From: an uncultured bacterium
Lineage (GTDB): Bacteria > Cyanobacteriota > Vampirovibrionia > Gastranaerophilales > Gastranaerophilaceae
Direction: 5' to 3'
Length of the DNA: 64,000 bases
Assembly (NCBI GenBank): GCA_902777605.1
Contig: CACYUI010000017.1
Location: forward strand, 1-64,000
Notes under the pieces: generated by a model
The model's input: the letters and a program-made list of their open reading frames with translations, nothing else
Database searches by the model: none
Told to the model about the DNA's origin: nothing
Translations under genes and position numbers: made by a program
Part shown: one piece after another, positions 14,423 through 23,195 of the stretch
Layout of the letters: each line of letters begins with the position of its first letter
How positions within the stretch are numbered: position 1 is the stretch's first letter

Positions 14423-15480
14423 TGGCAATTATTTCAGATAACGGGGATACAAAATTTACAACAAAGCGTAATCCAATGGTTAAGCCTGAAACGATAGAGT
14501 ATGACAATACTTTTGAAAACAGTATACGACCAAAGGATTTTGATAGTTATATAGGTCAAAGCGCACTGAAAGAAACTTTAAAAATTACTCTTGAAGCAGC
14601 AAAACTCAGAGAAAAACCGCTTGACCATATGTTGTTTTACGGTCCACCGGGACTTGGAAAAACAACAATTGCGGGAGTTATTGCAGCGCAGATGGGAGTT
14701 GAAATAAAAATAACATCAGCTCCTGCACTGGAAAGACCCAGAGATATTATAGGAATTTTAATGTCGCTAAAGGGTGGAGAAATTCTTTTTATTGATGAAA
14801 TTCATCGTTTAAACAAGGTTGCAGAGGAAATTCTGTATCCTGCAATGGAAGATTTTACACTTGATATGACAACAGGTAAAAGTCAAACTGCAAAAACTCT
14901 TAGAGTTCCGCTTCCAAAATTTACATTAATAGGTGCAACTACAAAAGCAGGAGAACTTTCGAGCCCGCTTCGTGACAGATTCGGTATGATTCACAGGCTT
15001 GAATTTTATACAATAGAAGAACTTTCACAAGTGGTGGAAAGAACCGCAAAAATTTTGGAAATTAATATTACCAGAGAAGGTGCAATTGCTATTGCAAGGC
15101 GTTCTCGCGGTACACCAAGAATCGCTAACAGACTTGTTAAAAGAGTCGCAGATTTCGCAATAGTCAAGTATGAAGGTATTATTGACGAATTTGTAGCTAA
15201 TGAATCTTTGGATATTTTAAAGATTGATGAATTTGGGCTTGAACCTACTGACAGAGCGCTTTTGAACCTTATAATAGAAAAATATGACGGTGGTCCTGTT
15301 GGTGTGGAAACTATTGCGGCAGCCTTAAGTGAAGATGTCAGAACTATAGAAGATGTTTGTGAGCCTTATCTTCTTCAGGCAGGATTATTGCAGAGAACTC
15401 CGAGAGGAAGAAAGGTTTCTCCCGAAGGGTACAGACATCTCGGTATTAAATCACCGTCAGAGCAAACTCGTTTATTTTAG
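14422..15480 (+). CDS. ruvB: Holliday junction branch migration helicase RuvB
   Basis: 352 residues, an AAA+ ATPase that drives branch migration with RuvA at Holliday junctions. Walker A GPPGLGKT (74-81), Walker B LFIDEIHR (about 116-123), sensor I GATTKAG and arginine finger region LRDRFG are all present; a C-terminal winged helix (ending [17 protein letters not shown]) binds DNA. Length is normal, with a ~20-residue N-terminal extension. It appears leaderless: the -10 box lies 6 nt before the ATG and no ribosome binding site is seen. ruvA and ruvC are not adjacent. It is followed after 18 nt by the YibE/F gene. Confidence 0.97.
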   Translation: MAIISDNGDTKFTTKRNPMVKPETIEYDNTFENSIRPKDFDSYIGQSALKETLKITLEAAKLREKPLDHMLFYGPPGLGKTTIAGVIAAQMGVEIKITSAPALERPRDIIGILMSLKGGEILFIDEIHRLNKVAEEILYPAMEDFTLDMTTGKSQTAKTLRVPLPKFTLIGATTKAGELSSPLRDRFGMIHRLEFYTIEELSQVVERTAKILEINITREGAIAIARRSRGTPRIANRLVKRVADFAIVKYEGIIDEFVANESLDILKIDEFGLEPTDRALLNLIIEKYDGGPVGVETIAAALSEDVRTIEDVCEPYLLQAGLLQRTPRGRKVSPEGYRHLGIKSPSEQTRLF

Positions 15481-15498
15481 TATCACAGAGAGATTTTT

Positions 15499-16596
15499 AT
15501 GAAAAGATTAATTATATTGTTGTTCGCATTTTTAACTTTTATACCTGCTTTTGCGGAGGAAGCTGAAGTATTACCTTCTCAGATAGGTTTAGTTCAAAAT
15601 GTTTATTATGCAGATATTGAAAATGGTGTTAGTCAAGCTAAGCAAGTTGCAAAGGTTAAGCTTCTATCAGGAGAAAATAAGGGAGAAGTTTTTGTTCTTG
15701 ATAACATGCTTACGGGAAACCCAAATTATGACATAAAATTAAAACATGGTATGAAGGTTATATTGCACGCTGAAAATACAGATGACGGAATCGAATACTC
15801 AGTAGAAGATATTCAGCGCTCCGGGACTCTTGTGTGGTTGTCATTAATATTCTGCGGTTTACTCGTATATGTAGGGAAGAAAAAAGGTATTTACAGCTTA
15901 ATATCAATAGGATTAACCGTTTTATTAATTACGCATTGCTTGTCACCGTTAATACTTATTGGATTGTCACCTGTATTTTCGACTCTTATTATTTGTGTTA
16001 TCTCAACTGCAGTTACAATGTATCTGGTGGGAGGGTTTAATGCAAAAAGTACATCTGCAACACTAGGCGCAATTTTAAGTCTTGTATTTGCAAGCTTACT
16101 TTCGTATCTAACGATGTTTACGGCTCACTTAACAGGTTTTGCGGGAGAAAATACTCTGTTTCTGTATTCATCACATCCGGAGCTCGACTTTATAGGAATA
16201 ACAATTTCGGCAATGATTTTAGCAACGCTTGGCGCAGTAATGGATGTAGCTATGTCAATTGCTAGTACAATAAATGAAATTCATATTACCGATAAAACAA
16301 AATCTGTAAAAGAGCTGTTTATTTCAGGCATGAATGTCGGAAGAGATATTATCGGAACAATGGCTAATACTTTAATCTTAGTATATCTTGGAGGCTCGCT
16401 TCCGCTTTTAATGTTAGCGGGAAATATTGATTTACAAAAATTTGTTAATCTTAATCAAGTAGTAACAGAAGTAGCCTCTGCGCTTATTGGAAGTATTGCA
16501 ATTGTTATTTGCGTTCCGTTTACTGCACTTGTTGCATCAAGTTTGATATACAAATACGCAAATAAAATTGATATAAAAACATTAGATTTAGATTGA
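15499..16596 (+). CDS. YibE/F family membrane protein
   Basis: 365 residues. A cleavable signal peptide (about 1-19) is followed by an extracytoplasmic beta domain (about 25-105) and seven or so membrane helices from about residue 110. The arrangement and motifs such as MDVAMSIAS and MANTLILVYLGG identify the YibE/F family, whose function is unknown although it is often called a putative transporter. GAGAG precedes the ATG. It is 18 nt after ruvB and could be co-transcribed. The gene is complete. Confidence 0.87.
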   Translation: MKRLIILLFAFLTFIPAFAEEAEVLPSQIGLVQNVYYADIENGVSQAKQVAKVKLLSGENKGEVFVLDNMLTGNPNYDIKLKHGMKVILHAENTDDGIEYSVEDIQRSGTLVWLSLIFCGLLVYVGKKKGIYSLISIGLTVLLITHCLSPLILIGLSPVFSTLIICVISTAVTMYLVGGFNAKSTSATLGAILSLVFASLLSYLTMFTAHLTGFAGENTLFLYSSHPELDFIGITISAMILATLGAVMDVAMSIASTINEIHITDKTKSVKELFISGMNVGRDIIGTMANTLILVYLGGSLPLLMLAGNIDLQKFVNLNQVVTEVASALIGSIAIVICVPFTALVASSLIYKYANKIDIKTLDLD

Positions 16597-16646
16597 AAAT
16601 AACTTGTATGAGTGATAGAATATAGTCACATTTTGGAGGAGAGATA

Positions 16647-17324
16647 ATGAAGAAATTTTTAATATCAGTTATGGTTTTATGCTTGACAGTTATGGCTGCT
16701 AATGCAGGAACTTTTAAAGCAGATGCAAAGACCAAAAGAGTTGCAGCAGGTACAAATTTTCAACTTGAATTTACTCAGCCGGTAAGTACTTCTTCCGGCA
16801 TGGAAGGTGATTCTTTCACGGCGGTTTTAAAAAATGAACTTGCAACCGGCTCAACCGTAATATTGCCAAAAGGTTCTGTAGTAAGAGGAAGTATAGCGAA
16901 TGTTAATACTTCAAAAAGGTTCTCGCGCGGTGCAAAATTGTATCTTGATTTTGATCATGTTGTAACACCGAACGGAAGACAAATTCCTTTAGATTTGGCG
17001 GTTTGTCATTTTGATAAAATATATTATGATGGCGGTTTATACAAAAATCTTGGTTACGGAGAGGCTGTTAAAGAAAACTTTGATAAAGGTGTTGATATCA
17101 CAAAAAATGCTACTGAATACGGTTTGAGCGTAGGCGATACTCATCCGGGACTTCAATTCTTGACAACACCATTTTGCGCAGTAGGCGGTTTTATCGGCGG
17201 TGTAGGATATTGGTTTGGTGACAGTATTGCCGATATGTTCAGAAGAGGCAAGGAAGTTAGCATAAACAAAGGTGATGTAATTACAGTAAGGTTAATGAAT
17301 CCGATTGATGTTCCTGTATACTAG
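16647..17324 (+). CDS. Unknown secreted beta-rich protein
   Basis: 225 residues. Signal peptide at 1-20 (ending ANA-G). The mature part is beta-rich, with a pattern of large strands around GSTVILPKGSVVRGSI and GAKLYLDFDHVVTPNGRQIPL, resembling the soluble beta-barrel seen in VirB10/TrbI-like or other envelope proteins; this is a fold-level similarity only. A Gly-rich hydrophobic stretch (about 178-200) may be a membrane-associated hairpin. GGAGGAGAG precedes the ATG. It lies between YibE/F and rarA in the same direction. Function unknown. Confidence 0.75.
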   Translation: MKKFLISVMVLCLTVMAANAGTFKADAKTKRVAAGTNFQLEFTQPVSTSSGMEGDSFTAVLKNELATGSTVILPKGSVVRGSIANVNTSKRFSRGAKLYLDFDHVVTPNGRQIPLDLAVCHFDKIYYDGGLYKNLGYGEAVKENFDKGVDITKNATEYGLSVGDTHPGLQFLTTPFCAVGGFIGGVGYWFGDSIADMFRRGKEVSINKGDVITVRLMNPIDVPVY

Positions 17325-17331
17325 TAGTTTA

Positions 17332-17347
17332 TGCTAGAATATTGTTA
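17332..17347 (+). promoter_or_regulatory. Extended -10 promoter for leaderless rarA
   Basis: TGC-TAGAAT (hexamer 17335-17340), 6 nt, then ATG at 17347; the same geometry as ruvB and no ribosome binding site. Confidence 0.55.
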
Positions 17348-18573
17348 TGGATTTATTTACGCAACTTGAAGAAATCAATAAGCAGACACCTCTTGCTGAA
17401 ATACTTAGACCAAAAACCTTAGATGAATTTTTAGGTCAGTCCAATGTTGTTGCGCCAAATTCTCCGCTTTTAAATTTATTAAAAACTCAAAGACTTTTCT
17501 CACTTATTCTTTGGGGAACTCCTGGGTGTGGAAAAACTACTCTCGCCAGACTCATAGCAACAAAAGTCAATGCGCAGTTTATTGAACTTTCTGCCGTAAC
17601 TTCAGGCATTAAGGAGATTAAAGAAACTGTTGAAAAAGCTCGTGAGGCACTCCGAGCAGGGCAGAAAACAATTTTATTTATTGATGAAATCCACAGATAC
17701 TCAAAAACACAACAGGATGCATTGCTACCTCATGTAGAAAATGGTACTCTGTTCTTAATTGGTTCAACTACGGAAAACCCTTCTTTTCAAGTTGTTCCCG
17801 CTCTTCTTTCGAGGGTTCAGGTCATAAGGTTAAATCCAATTAATGACATAAGTATGGCTAAAATTATCAATAGGGGTTTTAAGTATTTAGAAGAAAATTA
17901 TCAACCGATACAGTATGAAGACGATGTTGTAAAATTCATTGTTAATAATTCAAGAGGTGATGCAAGATGCGCTCTCAATCTTGTTGAAAACTCATATTTT
18001 GCAAGTAATTTCAATAATGATACAAGACTTTTAACAATAGAAATATTAGAAAGTATTACCCAAAAAAGAAATACAAGATATTCTCAACAAGAGCATTACG
18101 ATTGCGCCTCAGCTTTCCAAAAAAGCCTAAGAGGGTCAGATGCTGACGCGGCAATATATTATCTCGCTAAAATGATTGAGGCAGGAGAAGATCCTCGTTT
18201 TATAGCCCGCCGTTTAATAGTTTGTGCAGCGGAAGATGTAGGAATTGCTGACCCTAACGCTATGAATATTGCCGTTTCAGCATATAGGGCAGTTGAAATA
18301 ATAGGGCTGCCGGAGGGAAGAATACCGCTTGCTAATGCTGTTGTTTATGTAGCAAATGCGCCAAAATCAAACAAGGCTTGCTTGGCTATAGACTCAGCGT
18401 TAGCTGATATAGAAAGCGGTTTAGATTATCCTCCTCCAATGCATTTAAGAGATGCACACTATAAAGATGCAGCTAAATACGGTTTTGGAAAAGGCTACAT
18501 TTATACTCACGATGCGCCTGATATCAAACAACAATTTATGCCTGATGAATTGAGGGATAAAAAATATTTATAA
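17347..18573 (+). CDS. rarA: Replication-associated recombination ATPase RarA (MgsA)
   Basis: 408 residues, an AAA+ protein related to clamp loaders and eukaryotic WRNIP1, acting at stalled replication forks. Walker A GTPGCGKT (57-64), Walker [10 protein letters not shown] (about 104-112), sensor GSTTENP and the arginine-finger region LLSRVQ are present, followed by the family C-terminal tetramerisation domain (PRFIARRLIVCAAEDVG and YPPPMHLRDA). Length is as expected. It appears leaderless. A strong bidirectional terminator follows at 18583-18612, separating it from the ribosomal protein operon on the other strand. Confidence 0.96.
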   Translation: MDLFTQLEEINKQTPLAEILRPKTLDEFLGQSNVVAPNSPLLNLLKTQRLFSLILWGTPGCGKTTLARLIATKVNAQFIELSAVTSGIKEIKETVEKAREALRAGQKTILFIDEIHRYSKTQQDALLPHVENGTLFLIGSTTENPSFQVVPALLSRVQVIRLNPINDISMAKIINRGFKYLEENYQPIQYEDDVVKFIVNNSRGDARCALNLVENSYFASNFNNDTRLLTIEILESITQKRNTRYSQQEHYDCASAFQKSLRGSDADAAIYYLAKMIEAGEDPRFIARRLIVCAAEDVGIADPNAMNIAVSAYRAVEIIGLPEGRIPLANAVVYVANAPKSNKACLAIDSALADIESGLDYPPPMHLRDAHYKDAAKYGFGKGYIYTHDAPDIKQQFMPDELRDKKYL

Positions 18574-18582
18574 AACCACAAC

Positions 18583-18612
18583 AAAGCGACTTGACGAAAA
18601 TCAAGTCGCTTT
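18583..18612. terminator. Bidirectional terminator after rarA
   Basis: Perfect 12-bp stem AAAGCGACTTGA / TCAAGTCGCTTT (18583-18594 with 18601-18612), loop of 6, between convergent rarA and the ribosomal operon. Confidence 0.8.
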
Positions 18613-18639
18613 ATTGAATTATTTTGTTACTTTTTGAAT

Positions 18640-18710
18640 ACCCCTCACCCGCAGTTCTAAAACTCTCTTTCGTTCGTCAAGAACTGCAACCTCTCCCTCA
18701 AGGGGCGAGG
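18640..18710. repeat. Constant-end, variable-hairpin repeat after rpsN
   Basis: Ends ACCCCTCACCC and ACCTCTCCCTCAAGGGGCGA; the centre carries an inner inverted repeat GCAGTTCT (18651-18658) / AGAACTGC (18680-18687) not shared with other copies. Confidence 0.75.
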
Positions 18711-18730
18711 TAAGAGTACTGTATTTAATC

Positions 18731-18937
18731 CTACCAGCTTGCTTTAGTTACACCAGGAAGTAAGCCTTGGTGAGCCATCTTTCTCAAGCAGATTCTGCAA
18801 AGACCGAAGTCTCTGTGGAAACCGTGAGGACGACCGCAGATTGAGCATCTGTTGTGAAGCCTTACTGAAGGATATTTTCCTTTAGCTGCAAGTTCGCGTC
18901 TTGTTTCTTCTTTGTTTATCATCGCTTTCTTAGCCAT
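18731..18937 (-). CDS. rpsN: 30S ribosomal protein S14, zinc-binding type
   Basis: 68 residues, binding 16S rRNA in the small-subunit head. Two CxxC pairs (CSIC and CRIC) make it the zinc-binding short form. The start at 18937 (MAKKAMIN) is chosen over an in-frame ATG at 19012, whose extension is only translation of a repeat; AAAGGAGA precedes it. It is the last gene of this operon; rpsH, rplF and the rest of the usual spc order do not follow. A MITE-like element (18957-19115) separates it from rplE and abuts its ribosome binding site. Confidence 0.96.
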   Translation of the reverse strand: MAKKAMINKEETRRELAAKGKYPSVRLHNRCSICGRPHGFHRDFGLCRICLRKMAHQGLLPGVTKASW

Positions 18938-18956
18938 GAATTTATCTCCTTTTACT

Positions 18957-19115
18957 AGTGGAAAGTTGAAAGTTGAAAGTTGAAAGTTATTTTCAATTAT
19001 ACAATTTCTCATTTCCGATTTTATTTTTGTACTAACTTTTGTTAACTTATGAAAAACTTCAAATGGGACTGGAAATATTTAACAACTTTCCATTTTCCAT
19101 TTTCCACTTTCCACT
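18957..19115. mobile_element. MITE-like inverted-repeat element between rplE and rpsN
   Basis: About 159 bp bounded by ~32-bp imperfect inverted repeats made of GTGGAAAGTTGAAAGT-type units (18957-18988 and 19084-19115). The outer ends read TAGTGG...CCACTA. The right end supplies the TAG stop codon of rplE (19114-19116). No coding capacity. Two relatives lie at 23042-23190 and 25098-25248. Confidence 0.7.
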
Positions 19116-19671
19116 ATTTATTCATCCCTTTAAAAGGCATACCGAGCAATCTGAGAAGTTCTCTTGCTTCATCATCTGTATTAGCAGTTGTAATAACAGA
19201 TACATTCATACCTTTTACCAAATCAACTTCTTCATAAGTGATTTCAGGGAACAATGATTGTTCCTTTAAACCAAGAGTATAATTTCCTCTTCCGTCAAAG
19301 CTCTTAGCTGAAACTCCACGGAAGTCTCTGATACGAGGAAGTACAACGCAGATTAACTTTTGCAAGAAATCATACATTCTTTCTCCTCTAAGTGTAACCA
19401 TAGCACCTACAGGCATACCTTCACGAAGCTTGTATGATGCGATTGATTTTTTAGCCTTTGTAACAACTGCATGTTGACCGGCTATTTTTGTTAGTTGAGC
19501 TTGAATTGCATCTGCAATTTTTGAGTTATGTGAAGCTTCACCAACGCCCATATTCAAAACGATTTTGTGAAGTTTAGGAATCATCATATCGTTTTTGTAG
19601 CCAAATTTTTCTTTTAGTGCTGATTTAACTTCTGAGTTGTATTTTTCTCTTAAGCTTTTTGTTTTTGTCAT
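19114..19671 (-). CDS. rplE: 50S ribosomal protein L5
   Basis: 185 residues, binding 5S rRNA and contacting the P-site tRNA in the central protuberance. Family motifs are visible: [11 protein letters not shown] and [16 protein letters not shown], and [20 protein letters not shown]. The start at 19671 ([11 protein letters not shown]) is favoured by AAGGAA and by length over a TTG-containing extension to 19716. The stop codon TAG appears to be created by the end of the adjoining repeat element, and the C-terminus (PFKGMNK) is close to the family end, so little or nothing is lost. Confidence 0.96.
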   Translation of the reverse strand: MTKTKSLREKYNSEVKSALKEKFGYKNDMMIPKLHKIVLNMGVGEASHNSKIADAIQAQLTKIAGQHAVVTKAKKSIASYKLREGMPVGAMVTLRGERMYDFLQKLICVVLPRIRDFRGVSAKSFDGRGNYTLGLKEQSLFPEITYEEVDLVKGMNVSVITTANTDDEARELLRLLGMPFKGMNK

Positions 19672-19786
19672 TTTTCTATTCCTTTTCTTGAACACGATTA
19701 GCACAGGCGGAGTCATATAATTTTCAACTTGTAGTTTGTAATCAGGTTACCTTCTTACTCCCCCGGCTGCGTGTTTACTATTAGTA

Positions 19787-20122
19787 CTATACGTCTAACT
19801 GTTCACCGCATTTTTTACAAACGCGAACTTTTTTGCCATCAACCACTTTGTGAGCGATTCTTGTAGCTTTTTCACAACTTGGGCAGATAATCATTACATT
19901 TGATGAATCAAGAGGAGCTTCTTTCTTAATCAAACCGCCTTGAATACCATATGCCGGATTTGCCTTTGTTGCTTTGGTAATCATGTTAACACCTTCAACG
20001 ATAACTTGACCTTCTGAAGGTATTGCTTTTTTGATGTTACCTTGTTTTCCTTTATCTTTGCCTGCTGTAACAACGACTCTGTCGCCGGTTTTTACATGAA
20101 GGCTTTTTCTTGAATTTGCCAT
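19787..20122 (-). CDS. rplX: 50S ribosomal protein L24
   Basis: 111 residues, one of the first proteins to bind 23S rRNA. The KOW motif (KTGDRVVVTAGKDKGKQG) is at the N-terminus. The C-terminal extension carries four cysteines in CxxC pairs (CPSCEKA and CKKCGEQ), a zinc-ribbon-like form found in many bacteria. GGAGAAAA precedes the ATG. Between rplN and rplE in the usual order. Confidence 0.96.
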   Translation of the reverse strand: MANSRKSLHVKTGDRVVVTAGKDKGKQGNIKKAIPSEGQVIVEGVNMITKATKANPAYGIQGGLIKKEAPLDSSNVMIICPSCEKATRIAHKVVDGKKVRVCKKCGEQLDV

Positions 20123-20166
20123 TTTATTTTCTCCATTTATATTTTGGTCTTTGTTATTGTTTTGTG

Positions 20167-20535
20167 TTAAATAACCTCAGGAGCCAAAGAAACTATTTTC
20201 ATAAAGTTCTTATCTCTGAGTTCTCTTGCAACAGGTCCGAATACACGAGTTCCTCTCGGGTTTCCGTCTTTTGCAATAATTACTGCAGCGTTTTCATCAA
20301 ATCTGATAACAGAACCGTCAGCACGCTTGATATCGTGTTTTGTTCTGACAATAACTGCTTTAACTACTTCAGATTTTTTTACTGTCATATTAGGAGTTGC
20401 ATCCTTAACAGTTGCTACAACAACATCACCTACTGATGCAAATTTCTTATTTGAGCTGCCCATTACACGAATTACTAATAATTCTTTAGCACCCGTATTG
20501 TCTGCAACTACAAGTCTTGTTTCTTGTTGTATCAT
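20167..20535 (-). CDS. rplN: 50S ribosomal protein L14
   Basis: 122 residues, normal length, start [18 protein letters not shown], and [14 protein letters not shown] near the C-terminus, both diagnostic. It binds 23S rRNA near the subunit bridge with S12 and 16S rRNA. AAAGGAAAG precedes the ATG. A cluster of hairpin repeats (20559-20627) fills the gap to rpsQ. Confidence 0.97.
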   Translation of the reverse strand: MIQQETRLVVADNTGAKELLVIRVMGSSNKKFASVGDVVVATVKDATPNMTVKKSEVVKAVIVRTKHDIKRADGSVIRFDENAAVIIAKDGNPRGTRVFGPVARELRDKNFMKIVSLAPEVI

Positions 20536-20558
20536 TTTTCTTTCCTTTTCAGTTTCTG

Positions 20559-20627
20559 TCAGGTAAAACCTGACCTACATTTCTTGGGTAACCATTTACC
20601 CCCAGCGCATTACTTGTTAAGTAATGA
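20559..20627. repeat. Three consecutive hairpins between rpsQ and rplN
   Basis: GTAG-hairpin on the minus strand (TCAGGT-AAA-ACCTGA, then CCTAC; 20559-20578, same stem as 5993-6007), then GGGTAA/TTACCC (20586-20601), then CATTACTT/AAGTAATG (about 20609-20627). Confidence 0.6.
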
Positions 20628-20641
20628 TGTTTACTTATAAA

Positions 20642-20887
20642 CTACTTAGCTTTTTCTACGATTGATTCAACAACCCATTTTTTGTCGCCTGAAATTGGTT
20701 TTGATTCAATGATTCTAACTATATCACCAATGCCGCATTCATTTTTTTCATCGTGAGCTTTATAGTTTTTGTTAGATTCAATAATCTTTTTATACTTAGG
20801 GTGTGGTTCGTAAGATGCAACTTTAACTACTACTGTCTTGTCCATCTTATCAGAAATAACTACACCTTGTTTTTCTTTCTTAGGCAT
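20642..20887 (-). CDS. rpsQ: 30S ribosomal protein S17
   Basis: 81 residues with the S17 OB-fold signature (GVVISDKMDKTVVV, then PKYKK). Binds 16S rRNA early in assembly. The start at 20887 (MPKKEKQG) overlaps the end of rpmC by 8 nt, consistent with translational coupling; a longer reading frame upstream merely runs through rpmC in another frame. Confidence 0.95.
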   Translation of the reverse strand: MPKKEKQGVVISDKMDKTVVVKVASYEPHPKYKKIIESNKNYKAHDEKNECGIGDIVRIIESKPISGDKKWVVESIVEKAK

Positions 20888-21077
20888 TAGCTGCCTCCTT
20901 TTCTTTAATAACAGTCTTTGCTTGAGCGATTGCACGCTTTGTTTTTGATATCTCTGCAGTATTTTCCAATTTATGCATAGATAATTTGATTCTTGCATCT
21001 AACAATGCTTTTTTTGAATCTAAAACGAATTGCTTAAGTTCTTCAACTGTTTTTTCACGCATTTCACTTAATTTCAT
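20880..21077 (-). CDS. rpmC: 50S ribosomal protein L29
   Basis: 65 residues, two helices, typical start MKLSEMREKTVEELKQ and a Leu/Lys-rich second helix. It sits near the exit tunnel where signal recognition particle and trigger factor dock. AAAGGATAAAACA precedes the ATG. It overlaps rpsQ at its 3' end. Confidence 0.95.
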   Translation of the reverse strand: MKLSEMREKTVEELKQFVLDSKKALLDARIKLSMHKLENTAEISKTKRAIAQAKTVIKEKEAANA

Positions 21078-21186
21078 TGTTTTATCCTTTAATTAGTTTT
21101 TATTTCGTCTTGTTCACTCGCAATTAAGGCTTTTTGAGTTTATGACTTCTGTTTAGAAAAAGTCCTTCAGCCTCAGCTCGTTCACG

Positions 21187-21603
21187 CTACGCTTGTGGTT
21201 CTTTTTCTATAACTTTTACTTTGATAGGAAGTTTTTGTGCAGCAAGCTCTAAAGCGTGCACTGCAACACTTCTGTCAAAGTAATCAAGTTCAAATAGAAT
21301 TCTGTTCGGCTTAACTACAGCTACCCAGTATTCTACATTACCTTTTCCTGAACCCATACGAGTTTCGGCAGGTTTTGCAGTAATCGGTTTATCCGGAAAT
21401 ATTTTAATCCAAACGTTACCGCCACGTTTGATTTCACGAGTCATTGCGCGTCTTGCAGCTTCTATCTGACGGCTTGTAATCCAACCCGGCTCAAGAGCTT
21501 TTAGTGCATAACGACCGAATTCGAAATCAACACCTCTTGTTTCGGTGCCTTTCATTCTACCCTTCATTTGTTTGCGGTATTTTGTTTTCTTCGGCATTAA
21601 CAT
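21187..21603 (-). CDS. rplP: 50S ribosomal protein L16
   Basis: 138 residues; the start [19 protein letters not shown] and [15 protein letters not shown] are L16 signatures. It organises the A site and peptidyl-transferase region. The ATG at 21603 has GGAG at 6 nt spacing and gives the usual ML-x-PK start. It lies 20 nt after rpsC, with a 109-nt gap to rpmC that holds nothing recognisable. Confidence 0.97.
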   Translation of the reverse strand: MLMPKKTKYRKQMKGRMKGTETRGVDFEFGRYALKALEPGWITSRQIEAARRAMTREIKRGGNVWIKIFPDKPITAKPAETRMGSGKGNVEYWVAVVKPNRILFELDYFDRSVAVHALELAAQKLPIKVKVIEKEPQA

Positions 21604-21623
21604 TATATTGTTCTCCTAATTTA

Positions 21624-22358
21624 CTATTTTGTTTCTACAGCTTTACGTTTTCCGCGTCTACCTTGGAAGCGTTCACCTGAATTGTTTTCCTTTGAGCTTT
21701 TTGATTTGATGTTCATATCAGCTTTTTCACCGGGCATTAAGTTGCCTTTGAAAATCCAAACTTTAACACCAATTTTGCCCATAATTGTATCTGCTTCTGT
21801 AAAACCGTAGTCAACATCAGCACGAAGTGTTTGAAGAGGAATTCTTCCTTCTTTTGCCCACTCAGAACGAGCGATTTCTGCACCGCCTAAACGACCTGAT
21901 ACCATGATTTTTATACCTTGAGCACCAGCTCTCATTGTTCTTTGCATTGCTTGTTTCATTGCTCTTCTGAATGCGATACGCTTTTCTAATTGTTGAGCTA
22001 CTGACTCAGCAACCAAAAGTGCATCAACATCAATTCTTGCAACTTCAACAACATTGATAATTACAGGTTTTCCTAAATATTTAGAAACTTCAGCTTTAAG
22101 TTCTTCAATACCTTGACCGCCTCTGCCAACTACTATACCAGGTTTAGCTGTTACAACAGTAATTGTAGTGCTTTGAGACTTTCTGTCTATCATGATATTT
22201 GCAACACCAGCTGCATATAGTTTCTTCTTGATGAATTTTCTGATTTTTGCATCTTCTGCAACATTTGCGGCATAATCTTTAAATCTTGCGTACCATGTGC
22301 TGTCCCAAGGTCTGATTATACCTACTCTAAATCCTTTTGGATGTGTTTTTTGTCCCAT
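21624..22358 (-). CDS. rpsC: 30S ribosomal protein S3
   Basis: 244 residues: start [18 protein letters not shown] domain with [10 protein letters not shown], and a C-terminal domain with [15 protein letters not shown] and [12 protein letters not shown]. It lies at the mRNA entry site. The C-terminal basic tail is long but usual. AAAGGTAGAAAAA precedes the ATG. Confidence 0.97.
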   Translation of the reverse strand: MGQKTHPKGFRVGIIRPWDSTWYARFKDYAANVAEDAKIRKFIKKKLYAAGVANIMIDRKSQSTTITVVTAKPGIVVGRGGQGIEELKAEVSKYLGKPVIINVVEVARIDVDALLVAESVAQQLEKRIAFRRAMKQAMQRTMRAGAQGIKIMVSGRLGGAEIARSEWAKEGRIPLQTLRADVDYGFTEADTIMGKIGVKVWIFKGNLMPGEKADMNIKSKSSKENNSGERFQGRRGKRKAVETK

Positions 22359-22387
22359 TTTTTCTACCTTTATCTTCTTTTACTAAC

Positions 22388-22729
22388 TTACGCTTTAGCA
22401 CCGTCACTTACTTTAACGGTAAGATGAGATGTTCTTTTGAGTCTTTTGTATATTCTACCTTGAGCTCTTGGTTTACCTCTTTTGTATGTTGCGCTTTCAT
22501 CTGCAAAGATTTCTGAAATCTTTAATGATTCAGCTCTTACACCAGCTTTTTCAAAAGCATTAGCAGCAGCAGCTTTTACATTCTTTTCTACAACTTTTGC
22601 TGCAAAATATGGCATAAATCTCAACATATCAAGAGCTTCATTAACAGCTTTTCCTCTTACTTCGTTGATTACTCTGCGAAGTTTTCTTGCTGTCATTTTA
22701 ATATCAGTTTGTCTTGATTTAGCTTCCAT
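22388..22729 (-). CDS. rplV: 50S ribosomal protein L22
   Basis: 113 residues with the L22 pattern: RKLRRVINEVRGKAVNEAL, then KRGKPRAQGRIYKRLKRTSH for the beta-hairpin that lines the exit tunnel. Normal length. Follows rpsS after 67 nt. Confidence 0.97.
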   Translation of the reverse strand: MEAKSRQTDIKMTARKLRRVINEVRGKAVNEALDMLRFMPYFAAKVVEKNVKAAAANAFEKAGVRAESLKISEIFADESATYKRGKPRAQGRIYKRLKRTSHLTVKVSDGAKA

Positions 22730-22796
22730 TTTTATTTTCCGTCTTTACTACAGGTTTGATTAGTTTTTGTTAATTTTTAATTAACTGTTTTGAGGA

Positions 22797-23015
22797 CTAA
22801 CCTCTTTTTGCTGTCTTATCTGAACCAGCATGCCCTTTGTACATTCTTGTAGGTGCAAATTCACCTAATCTGTGTCCAATCATTTGTTCTGTTACATATA
22901 CCGGAACATGAGTTTTGCCGTTGTGTACAGCAATTGTGTGTCCCAACATATCAGGAATAATCATGGATGCTCTTGACCAAGTTTTTACAACTTTCTTTTC
23001 TGAATTTTCATTCAT
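22797..23015 (-). CDS. rpsS: 30S ribosomal protein S19, shortened N-terminus
   Basis: 72 residues; usual S19 is about 92. The body is well conserved ([40 protein letters not shown]), but the normal N-terminal stretch of about 20 residues (the MxRSLKKGPF segment and the following helix) is missing. No alternative start restores it: in frame, only repeat-derived codons lie upstream, and these run to a stop. The upstream sequence is the end of a MITE-like element (23042-23190), which supplies ACTAGTAAAAGGAGA including the ribosome binding site. The same junction precedes rpsN. Insertion or rearrangement probably replaced the original 5' end. S19 is needed in the 30S head, so this form may still work or another copy may exist. 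Confidence 0.93.
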   Translation of the reverse strand: MNENSEKKVVKTWSRASMIIPDMLGHTIAVHNGKTHVPVYVTEQMIGHRLGEFAPTRMYKGHAGSDKTAKRG

Positions 23016-23041
23016 CTTGTTGATTTTCTTTCTCCTTTTAC

Positions 23042-23190
23042 TAGTGGAAAATTGAAAGTTGAAAGTGGAAAATTATTTTAAATCTTCGTTATTCTATTTT
23101 CAGTTTTCCTTTTTATATTTGTTTCTACCTTGAAAAGCGGGATTTTGAATTTTATAAAACTTTCAACTTTCCACTTTTCATTTTCAACTA
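23042..23190. mobile_element. MITE-like inverted-repeat element between rplB and rpsS
   Basis: About 149 bp; ends TAGTGGAAAATTGAAAG... (23042-23074) and ...CAACTTTCCAC-type to TCAACTA (23158-23190) are imperfect inverted repeats. Its AT-rich interior has no reading frame. Confidence 0.7.
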
Positions 23191-23195
23191 ATTAA

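Noticed and set aside
18938-19012. N-terminal extension of S14
   Set aside because: It is translation of the MITE-like inverted repeat; S14 starts at 18937 with its own ribosome site.
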